From assembly GCA_902616005.1 (NCBI GenBank), contig CACMRG010000015.1:1-40056 (forward strand): DNA of 40,056 nucleotides, given 5' to 3'. Position numbers and translations under genes: made by a program. This DNA comes from an uncultured SAR116 cluster alpha proteobacterium. GTDB taxonomy: Bacteria > Pseudomonadota > Alphaproteobacteria > Puniceispirillales > Marisalimonadaceae. The notes beneath the pieces were generated by a model. The model did not search any database and was not told the DNA's origin. It saw only the letters and a program-made list of their open reading frames with translations. Below, one piece after another: positions 15,448-23,756 of the stretch. Positions within the stretch are counted from its first letter, which is position 1. Each line of letters begins with the position of its first letter.

Positions 15448-16227
15448 ATGTCATCTATTTTAAAACATTCAAAAAAAGATTTTGTTAAAATGCATAAAGC
15501 TGGAAAACTCGCCGCTGAAGTATTAGATTATATCAATGATTTTATAAAACCTAATATAACCACAAATTATTTAAACGATCTCTGTCATGAGTTCATTATA
15601 AAAAACAATGCTATCCCTGCACCACTAAATTATAAAGGCTTTCCAAAATCAACTTGTATATCTGTAAATCATGTAGTGTGTCATGGAATTCCTGGAGATA
15701 AAATATTAAAAAATGGTGATATCTTAAATATTGATGTCACAGTGATTCTTGATGGTTGGTATGGAGATACAAGTAGAATGTTTTATGTAGGAAAGCCATC
15801 TGCAAAAGCCAAAATTTTAACAAAAACTACATATGAATGTCTAATGATTGGGATTGATACAGTTAAACCAGGTAAAACATTAGGGGATATTGGTTACGCT
15901 ATACAATCTCATGCTGAAAAAAATGGGTTTTCAGTTGTAAGAGATTTTACTGGTCACGGACTTGGTACTGTTTTTCATACATCTCCAACTGTACTTCATT
16001 ATGGTGAACCAAAAACTGGATTAATTCTTGAAGAAGGAATGTTTTTTACAATTGAACCAATGATAAATTCCGGAAAACACGATGTAAAGATACTATCTGA
16101 TGGATGGACAGCAGTGACAAGAGATAAAAGTTTGTCAGCGCAATTTGAACATAGTATTGGGGTAACATCAAATGGTTGTGAAATTTTTACACTTTCACCA
16201 AAAGGATTAGAGTTACCTCAATCATAG
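15448..16227 (+). CDS. map: Methionine aminopeptidase, type I
   Basis: A 259-residue enzyme that removes the initiator methionine from new proteins. Metal ligands of the pita-bread fold are visible: Asp of LNIDVTVIL, Asp of GWYGDTSRMF, His of GHGLGTVFHTSP, Glu of FTIEPMI and Glu of QFEHSIGV. VCHGIPGDKIL and INDFIKPNITT are also family-typical. The length is standard for type Ia without an N-terminal zinc extension. It has no strong Shine-Dalgarno. It overlaps the convergent small basic gene by 10 nt. Confidence 0.96.
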   Translation: MSSILKHSKKDFVKMHKAGKLAAEVLDYINDFIKPNITTNYLNDLCHEFIIKNNAIPAPLNYKGFPKSTCISVNHVVCHGIPGDKILKNGDILNIDVTVILDGWYGDTSRMFYVGKPSAKAKILTKTTYECLMIGIDTVKPGKTLGDIGYAIQSHAEKNGFSVVRDFTGHGLGTVFHTSPTVLHYGEPKTGLILEEGMFFTIEPMINSGKHDVKILSDGWTAVTRDKSLSAQFEHSIGVTSNGCEIFTLSPKGLELPQS

Positions 16228-16436
16228 TTCTCTAAATTTTCTCGATATTTTTTTTTAAACGATTTAAAGTTTTTAAAAGGTGATGTTTGGTTTGATGTTT
16301 TTTTCGCAACATCAATGTTCCTCTTAATTATTGGCTTAGCTTTCTTGAAAGATTTTACAGCAACTTTCTTGATACCTTGTCTCACCTTTGGATTTTGTAA
16401 TGCTAATTTTGCAGCAAATTTAATTATATTTAACAT
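16218..16436 (-). CDS. Small lysine-rich protein of unknown function
   Basis: A 72-residue very basic protein: an N-terminal amphipathic helix (LNIIKFAAKLALQNPKVRQG), then many Lys residues and a C-terminal FKNFKSFKKKYRENLENY. There is no membrane span or known motif. It might bind nucleic acid or membranes, but that is only composition-based. The 10-nt overlap with the end of map and the protein-like periodicity favour a real gene; there is no clear Shine-Dalgarno. It is divergent from purB. Confidence 0.5.
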   Translation of the reverse strand: MLNIIKFAAKLALQNPKVRQGIKKVAVKSFKKAKPIIKRNIDVAKKTSNQTSPFKNFKSFKKKYRENLENYD

Positions 16437-16470
16437 TTATGTCATTGATTATATGTTTATACTTTATTTA

Positions 16471-16476
16471 TATAAT
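16471..16476 (+). promoter_or_regulatory. Candidate -10 element for the purine operon
   Basis: An exact TATAAT lies 33 nt before the purB ATG in a 72-bp intergenic gap. TTGATT at 16445-16450 is 20 nt upstream, longer than ideal spacing. No PurR-type box or purine riboswitch was recognised; the gap is too short for one. Confidence 0.3.
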
Positions 16477-16508
16477 ATTTTATAATAATTATATTTCTAG
16501 GTAAATAA

Positions 16509-17819
16509 ATGATTGAAAGATACTCCAGACCTGAGATGAAAGAAATTTGGTCATCTCAAGAAAAATATAATATTTGGTTTAAAATTGAAGCTTTTGCATG
16601 TGAAGCAATGGCTGAATTAGGTAAGATACCAAAAGAGGCAGTAAAAAATATCTGGAACAAAGGAAAAGTAGATTCTTCTAAGATTGATGAAATTGAAAAA
16701 ATTACAAAACATGATGTAATTGCTTTTTTGACAAATCTGGCAGAATCAATTGGAGAAGATTCTCGTTTTGTACATCAAGGAATGACTTCTTCAGATGTTC
16801 TAGACACAACTTTATCAATTCAATTAAAAAAATGTAATCAGATTCTTATGAAAGGAATTGACGAACTATTATTAGCTTTAAAAAATAAAGCATTACAACA
16901 CAAGGAAACACTTACAATTGGTAGATCTCATGGAATACATGCTGAGCCAATGACATTTGGTTTGAAGTTGGCATCTTTTTACTCTGAATTTAAAAGAAAC
17001 AAAAAGCGTTTAGCAAATGCAGATAAAGAAATCTCTACTTGTGCTATTTCTGGTGCGATAGGAACTTTTGCAAATATCGATCCATTCGTTGAAAAATATG
17101 TTGCTGATAAATTAGATTTATTTCCAGAAGAAATTTCAACTCAAATTATACCTAGAGATAGACACGCTATGTATTTTGCTACGTTAGGAGTGATTGCATC
17201 AAGTATAGAAAGAATAGCCACAGAAATAAGGCATTTGCAAAGAACTGAAGTAAGAGAAGTTGAAGAATATTTTTCAAAAGGTCAAAAAGGTTCTAGTGCA
17301 ATGCCACACAAAAGAAACCCTATTCTTACTGAAAACTTAACAGGACTAGCAAGAGTTGTAAGAAGCTTTGTAATACCAGCTTTAGAGAATGTTGCCTTAT
17401 GGCATGAGCGAGACATATCTCATTCATCTGTAGAAAGAATGATTGCACCAGATATTACAATTACACTAGATTTTGCATTAAGCAGATTAACAAATGTAAT
17501 AAAAAATTTAGTTGTTTATCCAGATAAAATGAAAGAAAATTTAGATGCTTTAGGTGGTTTAGTTTTTTCACAACAGGTTCTTTTATTACTTACTCAAAAA
17601 GGCTTTAGTAGAGAAAGAGCATATGAAATAGTTCAAAGAAATGCCATGAAAGTTTGGGAAGCTCCAACATCAAAAAAGTATGGTTTGTTTCAGAAACTTT
17701 TAATTCAAGATCAGGAAATAATATCAAAAATAACTGAAGATGAAATTAATAATCAGTTTAATTACAAATACCACACAAAATATATTGATATAATTTTTAA
17801 AAGAGTATTTAAAAATTAA
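16509..17819 (+). CDS. purB: Adenylosuccinate lyase
   Basis: A 436-residue member of the fumarase/aspartase superfamily. Signature GSSAMPHKRNP lies in the flexible catalytic loop (about 261-271), with TSSDVLDT (about 93-100), GRSHGIHAEPMTFG (about 138-151) and RDRHAMYF around the active site. It makes AICAR from SAICAR and AMP from adenylosuccinate. It is first in a run with purC (1 nt gap), purS, purQ and purL. A weak TAGGT lies upstream of the ATG. Confidence 0.97.
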   Translation: MIERYSRPEMKEIWSSQEKYNIWFKIEAFACEAMAELGKIPKEAVKNIWNKGKVDSSKIDEIEKITKHDVIAFLTNLAESIGEDSRFVHQGMTSSDVLDTTLSIQLKKCNQILMKGIDELLLALKNKALQHKETLTIGRSHGIHAEPMTFGLKLASFYSEFKRNKKRLANADKEISTCAISGAIGTFANIDPFVEKYVADKLDLFPEEISTQIIPRDRHAMYFATLGVIASSIERIATEIRHLQRTEVREVEEYFSKGQKGSSAMPHKRNPILTENLTGLARVVRSFVIPALENVALWHERDISHSSVERMIAPDITITLDFALSRLTNVIKNLVVYPDKMKENLDALGGLVFSQQVLLLLTQKGFSRERAYEIVQRNAMKVWEAPTSKKYGLFQKLLIQDQEIISKITEDEINNQFNYKYHTKYIDIIFKRVFKN

Positions 17820-17820
17820 T

Positions 17821-18549
17821 ATGACTAAATTAGATATTTTATATGAAGGTAAAGCAAAAATTTTATATGAAACTAATGTAACTAATGAGCTTATTCAATT
17901 TTTCAAAGATGATGCAACAGCTCACAATGCACAAAAATTAGAAATAATTAATTCCAAAGGAATTATTAACAATTACATATCTGAATATATTATGAGTTTT
18001 CTTGGCAAAAAAGGAATTTATAATCATTTCATCAAAAGATTAAATTTAAGAGAACAACTTGTAAGAAAAGTAAAAATAATTCCAATTGAATTTGTAGTTA
18101 GAAATTTTGCATTTGGTTCTATAATAAAAAGATATGGCTTACAAAAAGAATATAAATTTAAAAAACCGTTAATTGAATTATTTTTAAAAAAAGATGAATT
18201 AAATGATCCACTTATAAATGACGATTTAATAGTAGAACTAGGTTGGGTTAACAGATCAGAATTAGAAGATCTGAAAAATAAGGCGCTTATTATCAATAAA
18301 CACTTAATTAATTTATTTAACAAAATTAATATTGAACTTATTGATTTTAAAATTGAGTTTGGAAAAACGGTTAATAACAATGAAAATAAATTAATACTTG
18401 CAGATGAAATTAGTCCAGATAATTGCAGGCTGTGGGATAAAAATACAAAAAAAAATTTTGATAAAGATATATTTAGAAATGATACAGGTGATTTGATTGA
18501 AGGCTATCAAGAAATTATAAAAAGATTTAAAATAAAAATAGAGAGTTAA
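17821..18549 (+). CDS. purC: Phosphoribosylaminoimidazole-succinocarboxamide synthase
   Basis: A 242-residue SAICAR synthetase: LYEGKAKILYET (8-19) in the ATP-binding N-lobe, FFKDDATAHNA, IPIEFVVRNFAFGSI (about 82-96), IDFKIEFG and ADEISPDNCRLWD near the C-terminus are all family motifs. It adds aspartate to CAIR and feeds PurB, the gene just upstream. Length is normal. Three nt separate it from purS. Confidence 0.97.
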   Translation: MTKLDILYEGKAKILYETNVTNELIQFFKDDATAHNAQKLEIINSKGIINNYISEYIMSFLGKKGIYNHFIKRLNLREQLVRKVKIIPIEFVVRNFAFGSIIKRYGLQKEYKFKKPLIELFLKKDELNDPLINDDLIVELGWVNRSELEDLKNKALIINKHLINLFNKINIELIDFKIEFGKTVNNNENKLILADEISPDNCRLWDKNTKKNFDKDIFRNDTGDLIEGYQEIIKRFKIKIES

Positions 18550-18552
18550 ATA

Positions 18553-18807
18553 ATGATAATTGATGTTACAATTGATATATTTCCAAAAAAAGAAGTTTTA
18601 AATCCAGAAACAGAAGCGGTTAAAAAAACTTTGTCAAATTTAGGTTATAAAAACATTGACGAATTAGTTCTTAGCAAACACATAAAAGTTTCATTTAAAA
18701 ATTTAAATGAGGAAGATTGTCTATATCAATCTAAACTAATGTGTGACCAGATTTTAGTAAATACTAATATACAGGACTATGAAATTTCAGTTTTAAAGAA
18801 AGATTGA
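18553..18807 (+). CDS. purS: Phosphoribosylformylglycinamidine synthase, PurS subunit
   Basis: An 84-residue protein of the PurS family: IIDVTIDIFPKKEVLNPETEAVKKTLSNLGY at the start, with KHIKVSF and ILVNTNIQDYEI later. PurS bridges PurQ and small PurL in the three-part FGAM synthase used by alphaproteobacteria and Gram-positives, as opposed to the single large PurL of enterics. It sits directly before purQ with a 1-nt gap. Confidence 0.95.
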   Translation: MIIDVTIDIFPKKEVLNPETEAVKKTLSNLGYKNIDELVLSKHIKVSFKNLNEEDCLYQSKLMCDQILVNTNIQDYEISVLKKD

Positions 18808-18808
18808 T

Positions 18809-19483
18809 ATGAGAGTTGCAATTGTAGTCTTTCCTGGTTCAAATTGTGATAGAGATATTTTTGAAGCTATAAAATCTATCTCAAAAAAAACACCTAAATT
18901 TATATGGCACAAAGAAACTGATATTGAAAATTTTGATTTAATTGTAATTCCTGGAGGCTTTACTTTTGGAGATTATTTAAGATGTGGGGCTTTAGCTTCA
19001 AATTCACCAATAATTAAATCAATTAAAGATCATGCTAGTAGAGGCGGAGCAATATTAGGAATTTGCAATGGGTTTCAGATTTTGACTGAAACAAAACTTC
19101 TACCTGGAACTTTGATTAGAAATAATGTATTAAAATTTTTATGTCATGATATAGACGTAATAGTCCAAGATACATTGCCTAGTCCTTTTACATGGGGATT
19201 TAAACCATTAACTAAACTAAATGTTCCAATTGCTCATAATGAAGGAAATTACTACGTCAATGATATTGAATTAAAAAAATTAATATTTAATGGCCAAATA
19301 GCTTTTAAATATGAGAAAAATTTTAACCCTAATGGTTCTGTGGAAAATATTGCAGGCGTATTATCTGAAAATGGTAGAATTCTTGGAATGATGCCTCATC
19401 CAGAAAGATCAGTTTTTAGTCATCACAATTCTTTAGATGGTAGATTGTTCTTTAAGAACTTAATTGAACAATTGTTGAGTTAA
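18809..19483 (+). CDS. purQ: Phosphoribosylformylglycinamidine synthase, PurQ glutaminase subunit
   Basis: A 224-residue class I glutamine amidotransferase. The nucleophile elbow [14 protein letters not shown] holds C86; [14 protein letters not shown] is the PurQ-specific segment, and MPHPERS provides the catalytic His-x-Glu. It supplies ammonia to PurL. It sits two nt before purL. Length and motifs are complete. Confidence 0.97.
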   Translation: MRVAIVVFPGSNCDRDIFEAIKSISKKTPKFIWHKETDIENFDLIVIPGGFTFGDYLRCGALASNSPIIKSIKDHASRGGAILGICNGFQILTETKLLPGTLIRNNVLKFLCHDIDVIVQDTLPSPFTWGFKPLTKLNVPIAHNEGNYYVNDIELKKLIFNGQIAFKYEKNFNPNGSVENIAGVLSENGRILGMMPHPERSVFSHHNSLDGRLFFKNLIEQLLS

Positions 19484-19485
19484 TA

Positions 19486-21744
19486 ATGAAAAAAGAAAAT
19501 ATAAATAGTGAATGCACATTAAATCAAGCAATGGAAATGGGACTTACAGAAGAAGAATTTAAATTAATATGTAAGAAAATTGGAAAAATCCCAAATTTAA
19601 CAGAAGCTGGCATATGTTCAGCAATGTTCTCTGAACATTGTTCTTACAAAAGTTCAAAAAAGTGGTTAAAAATTTTACCTGTATCTGGCGATCACGTTAT
19701 TCAAGGTCCTGGAGAAAATGCTGGTATAATTGATATAGGAGATAATCAAGCTATTGTTTTCAAAATTGAATCTCATAACCACCCTTCTTTTATAGATCCT
19801 TATCAAGGAGCCGCCACAGGTGTAGGTGGAATATTAAGAGACGTATTTACAATGGGAGCAAGACCTATAGCGCTGATGAATGTATTAAGATTTGGTGAAA
19901 CTAGTAATGCAATGACAAATCATCTTTTAAGCGGAGTAGTAAAAGGAATTGGAGGATATGGAAATTGTATTGGAATTCCAACAATTGGTGGAGAAACTAA
20001 TTTTAATCAATCCTATAACTCAAATATACTTGTAAATGCAATGGCCATAGGTTTAGTGAATAAAAATAAAATTTTTTATTCTGCTGCAAGTGGAGTTGGA
20101 AACCCTGTAATTTATGTTGGTGCAAAAACTGGAAGAGATGGAATACATGGGGCTACTATGGCTTCAGCTGAATTTTCTAATGACACAGAAAGTCAAAAAC
20201 CAACTGTTCAAGTTGGAGATCCATTTACAGGAAAGCTTTTATTAGAAGCATGCTTAGAATTGATGAAAACAGACTTAATTTTATCAATCCAAGATATGGG
20301 TGCTGCAGGATTAACGAGTTCAAGTGTTGAGATGGCTTCAAAAGGTAATGTTGGAATTGAAATTGATTTAGATGAAATTCCACTTAGAGAAAAGAACATG
20401 TCAAGTTATGAAATTATGCTTTCAGAAAGCCAAGAAAGAATGTTAATGATTTTAAAAAAAGGTGCTGAAGAAGACGCAAAACAAATTTTTAAAAAATGGG
20501 ATTTAGACTTTGCGGTTATTGGTAAAATTATCACCGATAAGAAAATTATATTAAAAAAAGAAAATAAAACAGTTTGTAATCTACCACTCAATTTCTTAGT
20601 GAATGAATCACCTGAACTAAATAGAGAATATGAAATCAAAACTTCTAATATAAATTTAGATAATAAGGATATTATAGTTAAAAAATCAATAAAAACAATA
20701 CTTTATAAAATAATTGGTAATGAGAATTTTGCTTCAAAAAAATGGATTTATGAACAATATGATAGTTCTGTGATGGGAGACACAATATCTATTGGCAACA
20801 AAAGTGATGCATCAATTGTTAAAATTCACAATAGTGACAAGGGGAAATTTCAAGGTAAAGCAGTTGCTATCTCAACTGACTGCAATTCAAAATATATTTT
20901 AAACAATCCAATTGAAGGCGGAAAAATCACTGTTGCAGAAGCTGCAAGAAATTTAGTTGTATCTGGTGGAAAGCCATTAGCCATAACTAATAATCTTAAT
21001 TTTGGAAACCCTGAAAAGAAAGAAATTATGGGTCAGATTGTTGGGTCAATTAAAGGAATTAAAGAAGCATGCGAACAATTAAATACTCCTGTAGTTTCTG
21101 GAAATGTCTCTTTGTACAATGAAACTAATGGAAAAAGTATATTACCTACGCCCGTGATTGGAATGGTAGGTGTTATAGATGATATTGAAAAAATTATCTT
21201 TATGAATGCAAAAATTAATGAAACTTTATTTATAGTAGGCCAAGATGAAAATAAATATAATGGTTTTCTTCAATCAAGTTTATACCAAGAAATTTTTTGT
21301 GACGATTTTTCAGGACAAGTACCACATGTTAATTTAAAAAAAGAAAAAAATCTTCACGATTTTATAATTAAACTAAATAATAATAAAATTATAAATTCTG
21401 CTCATGACATTTCTGATGGAGGATTATTACCTTGTATAATTGAAATGCTTTTATCAAATAAACTAGGTATTAATATTAATCTACCTTCTAGAATAAAAAA
21501 TCCAAACAAAGAAAATCTTTTATTTTTACATGGTTGGTTGTTTGGCGAAGATCAAAGCAGAATAATAATTTCAACAAATAATCCCGATAAGCTGATAGAG
21601 TTTTCAAAATCTGAAAATATTGATATTTGTTGTATTGGAAAGACCAACAACACAGGTGTTGTTGAAATACCAAAATATGATAGCATATGTATTAATAAGT
21701 GCTTAGAGTTATACAACAATACTATCCCAAACTTATTTTCATAG
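19486..21744 (+). CDS. purL: Phosphoribosylformylglycinamidine synthase, small-type PurL
   Basis: A 752-residue small Pur[16 protein letters not shown] (about 46-60), [37 protein letters not shown] (from about 92; ATP/metal site) and GARPIALMN are conserved; a second AIRS-type half follows with [14 protein letters not shown] and LNFGNPEK. It forms FGAM from FGAR with ammonia from PurQ. The normal SQL-type length agrees with separate purS and purQ. bolA follows 10 nt downstream with GAGGTGA as its ribosome-binding site. Confidence 0.97.
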   Translation: MKKENINSECTLNQAMEMGLTEEEFKLICKKIGKIPNLTEAGICSAMFSEHCSYKSSKKWLKILPVSGDHVIQGPGENAGIIDIGDNQAIVFKIESHNHPSFIDPYQGAATGVGGILRDVFTMGARPIALMNVLRFGETSNAMTNHLLSGVVKGIGGYGNCIGIPTIGGETNFNQSYNSNILVNAMAIGLVNKNKIFYSAASGVGNPVIYVGAKTGRDGIHGATMASAEFSNDTESQKPTVQVGDPFTGKLLLEACLELMKTDLILSIQDMGAAGLTSSSVEMASKGNVGIEIDLDEIPLREKNMSSYEIMLSESQERMLMILKKGAEEDAKQIFKKWDLDFAVIGKIITDKKIILKKENKTVCNLPLNFLVNESPELNREYEIKTSNINLDNKDIIVKKSIKTILYKIIGNENFASKKWIYEQYDSSVMGDTISIGNKSDASIVKIHNSDKGKFQGKAVAISTDCNSKYILNNPIEGGKITVAEAARNLVVSGGKPLAITNNLNFGNPEKKEIMGQIVGSIKGIKEACEQLNTPVVSGNVSLYNETNGKSILPTPVIGMVGVIDDIEKIIFMNAKINETLFIVGQDENKYNGFLQSSLYQEIFCDDFSGQVPHVNLKKEKNLHDFIIKLNNNKIINSAHDISDGGLLPCIIEMLLSNKLGININLPSRIKNPNKENLLFLHGWLFGEDQSRIIISTNNPDKLIEFSKSENIDICCIGKTNNTGVVEIPKYDSICINKCLELYNNTIPNLFS

Positions 21745-21754
21745 AGGTGAATTT

Positions 21755-21988
21755 ATGCCAATGCAAGCTGATGAAATAAAAGATTTAATTTTGGAAATGT
21801 TTCCTGATGCTAAAATTAAAATTGATGATCTAAGAGGTGATGGAGATCATTATGCGGCTTATATTGAAACCAGTTCATTTAAAGGTCTTTCAAAAGTTAA
21901 ACAACATCAAATGGTTTACAAGGCACTTAAAGGTAAGATGGGGTACGATCTTCATGCATTAGCATTAAATACGTCTGAACCTAAATAA
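21755..21988 (+). CDS. BolA family protein
   Basis: A 77-residue BolA-like protein. The ADEIKDLILEMFPDAKIKIDDLRGDGDHYAAYIETSSF start and SKVKQHQMVYKALKGKMGYDLHALAL end show the FxGxSxVxxHxxVYxaL helix-turn signature with the invariant His. BolA proteins pair with monothiol glutaredoxins around a shared 2Fe-2S cluster in iron sensing or cluster delivery; the next gene is exactly such a glutaredoxin, 16 nt away. A strong Shine-Dalgarno (GAGGTGA) precedes the ATG. Confidence 0.93.
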   Translation: MPMQADEIKDLILEMFPDAKIKIDDLRGDGDHYAAYIETSSFKGLSKVKQHQMVYKALKGKMGYDLHALALNTSEPK

Positions 21989-22004
21989 ATAATGGAGAAT
22001 TAAA

Positions 22005-22334
22005 ATGGAAAATTCTATAAAAGAAAAAATTGAAAATCTAATAAACGAAAGTGAAGTAATGCTTTTTATGAAAGGAACTCCTGAAATGCCACAGTGTGGA
22101 TTTTCTGCAGCAGTTGTAGGAGTATTAAATCATTTAGGAGTAAATTATAAAACTAGCAATGTTTTACAAGATCAAGAAATCAGAGAAGGTATCAAAGAAT
22201 ATTCGGATTGGCCTACTATACCTCAACTTTATGTAAAAAGAGAATTTGTTGGAGGTTGTGACATAATTAGAGAAATGCATGAAAATGGAGAGTTAACAAG
22301 CTTCTTTGAAGAAAAAAACATTAAAACTAATTAA
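22005..22334 (+). CDS. grxD: Monothiol glutaredoxin (Grx4 type)
   Basis: A 109-residue protein with the CGFS active site (C31-S34) in [18 protein letters not shown], then [20 protein letters not shown], which supplies the glutathione-binding TIP and GG-C-D elements. It coordinates a glutathione-ligated 2Fe-2S cluster and works with the adjacent BolA in Fe-S transfer. A GGAG Shine-Dalgarno lies before the ATG. The following Mo-hydroxylase needs 2Fe-2S centres, so the neighbourhood may be functional, though 65 bp separate them. Confidence 0.95.
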   Translation: MENSIKEKIENLINESEVMLFMKGTPEMPQCGFSAAVVGVLNHLGVNYKTSNVLQDQEIREGIKEYSDWPTIPQLYVKREFVGGCDIIREMHENGELTSFFEEKNIKTN

Positions 22335-22399
22335 CCTTAACTATTGATTTAATCTTATTAAATTTTTAAGCTGATATAAACAAAATTGGAGATAAAAAA

Positions 22400-23272
22400 A
22401 TGTCTGATGTTAAATTCATATCCCCTGACACACTTGAGCAAGCTGTAGATGTATATTCCAAATCAAGTAAAGAAGGAAAAACTAAAATTTTAGCTGGAGG
22501 TACTGACCTTTTGGTTCAAATTCGATCTGGAATTTCTCAACCTGATACAATAATTGATATTAAAAATATTAAAGAGTTAAAAGAAATAAGTAATGATAAT
22601 GGGTCATACACAATTGGTGCTGCGGTTGCAGGTGCAGTTTTAGAAGAAGAAAAAAATTTTGGTAATAATTGGCCAGGGGTTCTTGAAGCCTTAAGATTAA
22701 TTGGCTCTGAGCAAATACAAGGTAGAGCGTCATTAGGTGGTAATCTTTGTAATGCCTCACCTGCAGGAGATAGTGTGCCAGCATTAATAGCATCTGGTGC
22801 TACTGTAAAAGTACATGGTCCTGAAGGCGAAAGAGATATGCCTATTGAAAGTTTTCATTCAGGCCCAGGAAAAACTAATTTAAAAAATGGTGAAATTGTT
22901 GTTAACTTTCAATTTCCAAAAAAACAAAAAAATTCCGGCGATGCTTACCTTAGAATGATACCAAGAACTGAAATGGATATAGCTGTTGTTGGTTGTGCTG
23001 TGAATGTTACAATTGAAAATGATAAGTGTGTCGATGCAAGGGTTGCTCTTGGTGCAGTTGCTCCTAAAGCATTGTTAGTTGAAGATGCCTCTAAAGCTTT
23101 AATTGGATCAAATTTTGAGAAAGAAGCTGTAGAAAAAGCAGCTTTAGCTTGTGAAGCAGCTTGTAATCCTATTGACGACAAAAGAGGAACTATAAGTTAT
23201 AGAAAAAAAGTTTCAAAAGTATTGTTCAAAAGGGCTTTAGAGAAAGCAATTGAACGAGCAAAAAAAGGATAA
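22400..23272 (+). CDS. Xanthine dehydrogenase-family FAD-binding subunit (CoxM-like)
   Basis: A 290-residue FAD subunit of a Mo-hydroxylase. KILAGGTDLLVQIRSG (about 29-44) and the central RASLGGNLCNASPAGDSVP (about 112-130) are the two flavin-binding motifs of the CO-dehydrogenase/xanthine-dehydrogenase medium subunit; DKRGTISYRKKV closes the C-terminal domain. It passes electrons from the 2Fe-2S subunit to an acceptor. A GGAG Shine-Dalgarno lies 8 nt upstream. Gene order medium-small-large matches the cox-type arrangement, with 4 nt to the next gene. Confidence 0.92.
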   Translation: MSDVKFISPDTLEQAVDVYSKSSKEGKTKILAGGTDLLVQIRSGISQPDTIIDIKNIKELKEISNDNGSYTIGAAVAGAVLEEEKNFGNNWPGVLEALRLIGSEQIQGRASLGGNLCNASPAGDSVPALIASGATVKVHGPEGERDMPIESFHSGPGKTNLKNGEIVVNFQFPKKQKNSGDAYLRMIPRTEMDIAVVGCAVNVTIENDKCVDARVALGAVAPKALLVEDASKALIGSNFEKEAVEKAALACEAACNPIDDKRGTISYRKKVSKVLFKRALEKAIERAKKG

Positions 23273-23276
23273 ATAG

Positions 23277-23756
23277 ATGGCTAAAATACAAGTTAAAACA
23301 AAAATCAATGGTGAAAAAACAGAATTTCTTTGTCAGGCTTATGATACAGTTCTTGACGTGTTGAGAAGAGATTTAAACATGACTGGAACTAAAGAAGTTT
23401 GCAGTACTGGAGACTGTGGTGCATGTAGCATAACTATGGATGGAAGATTAGTATGTTCCTGTTTAGTGTTAGCTGCAGAAACAGAAGATAAAAACATTGA
23501 AACTATCGAAGGAATGGCAAAAAATGGCAAGTTTAATGTTTTACAAAAAACCTTTTTAGAACATGCTGCCCTTCAATGTGGAATATGCACCCCTGGAATG
23601 TTAGTTGCCGCAAAATCTCTTCTTGAAAAAAACATAAATCCCACAGAGACTGAAATTCGTTATTGGTTAGCTGGTAACCTGTGTAGATGCACAGGTTACG
23701 ATAAAATTGTAAAAGCAGTTCAAGCAGCAGCTGAAGAAATTAGGGAGAATGCATAA
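23277..23756 (+). CDS. 2Fe-2S subunit of Mo-hydroxylase (CoxS-like)
   Basis: A 159-residue small subunit with two 2Fe-2S centres. The N-terminal plant-ferredoxin type site has C42, C47 and C50 (CSTGDCGAC), with LVCSC supplying the fourth near 62; the C-terminal helical site has C101, C104 (CGICTPGM) and C136, C138 (NLCRCTGY). It carries electrons between the Mo and FAD subunits. Its TAA shares one base with the ATG of the large subunit, implying coupled translation. Confidence 0.95.
   Translation: MAKIQVKTKINGEKTEFLCQAYDTVLDVLRRDLNMTGTKEVCSTGDCGACSITMDGRLVCSCLVLAAETEDKNIETIEGMAKNGKFNVLQKTFLEHAALQCGICTPGMLVAAKSLLEKNINPTETEIRYWLAGNLCRCTGYDKIVKAVQAAAEEIRENA

Noticed and set aside
16437-16508. 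Purine riboswitch or PurR operator before purB
   Set aside because: The gap is only 72 bp, nearly all A/T, and shows no conserved purine-aptamer core or PurR-like palindrome.
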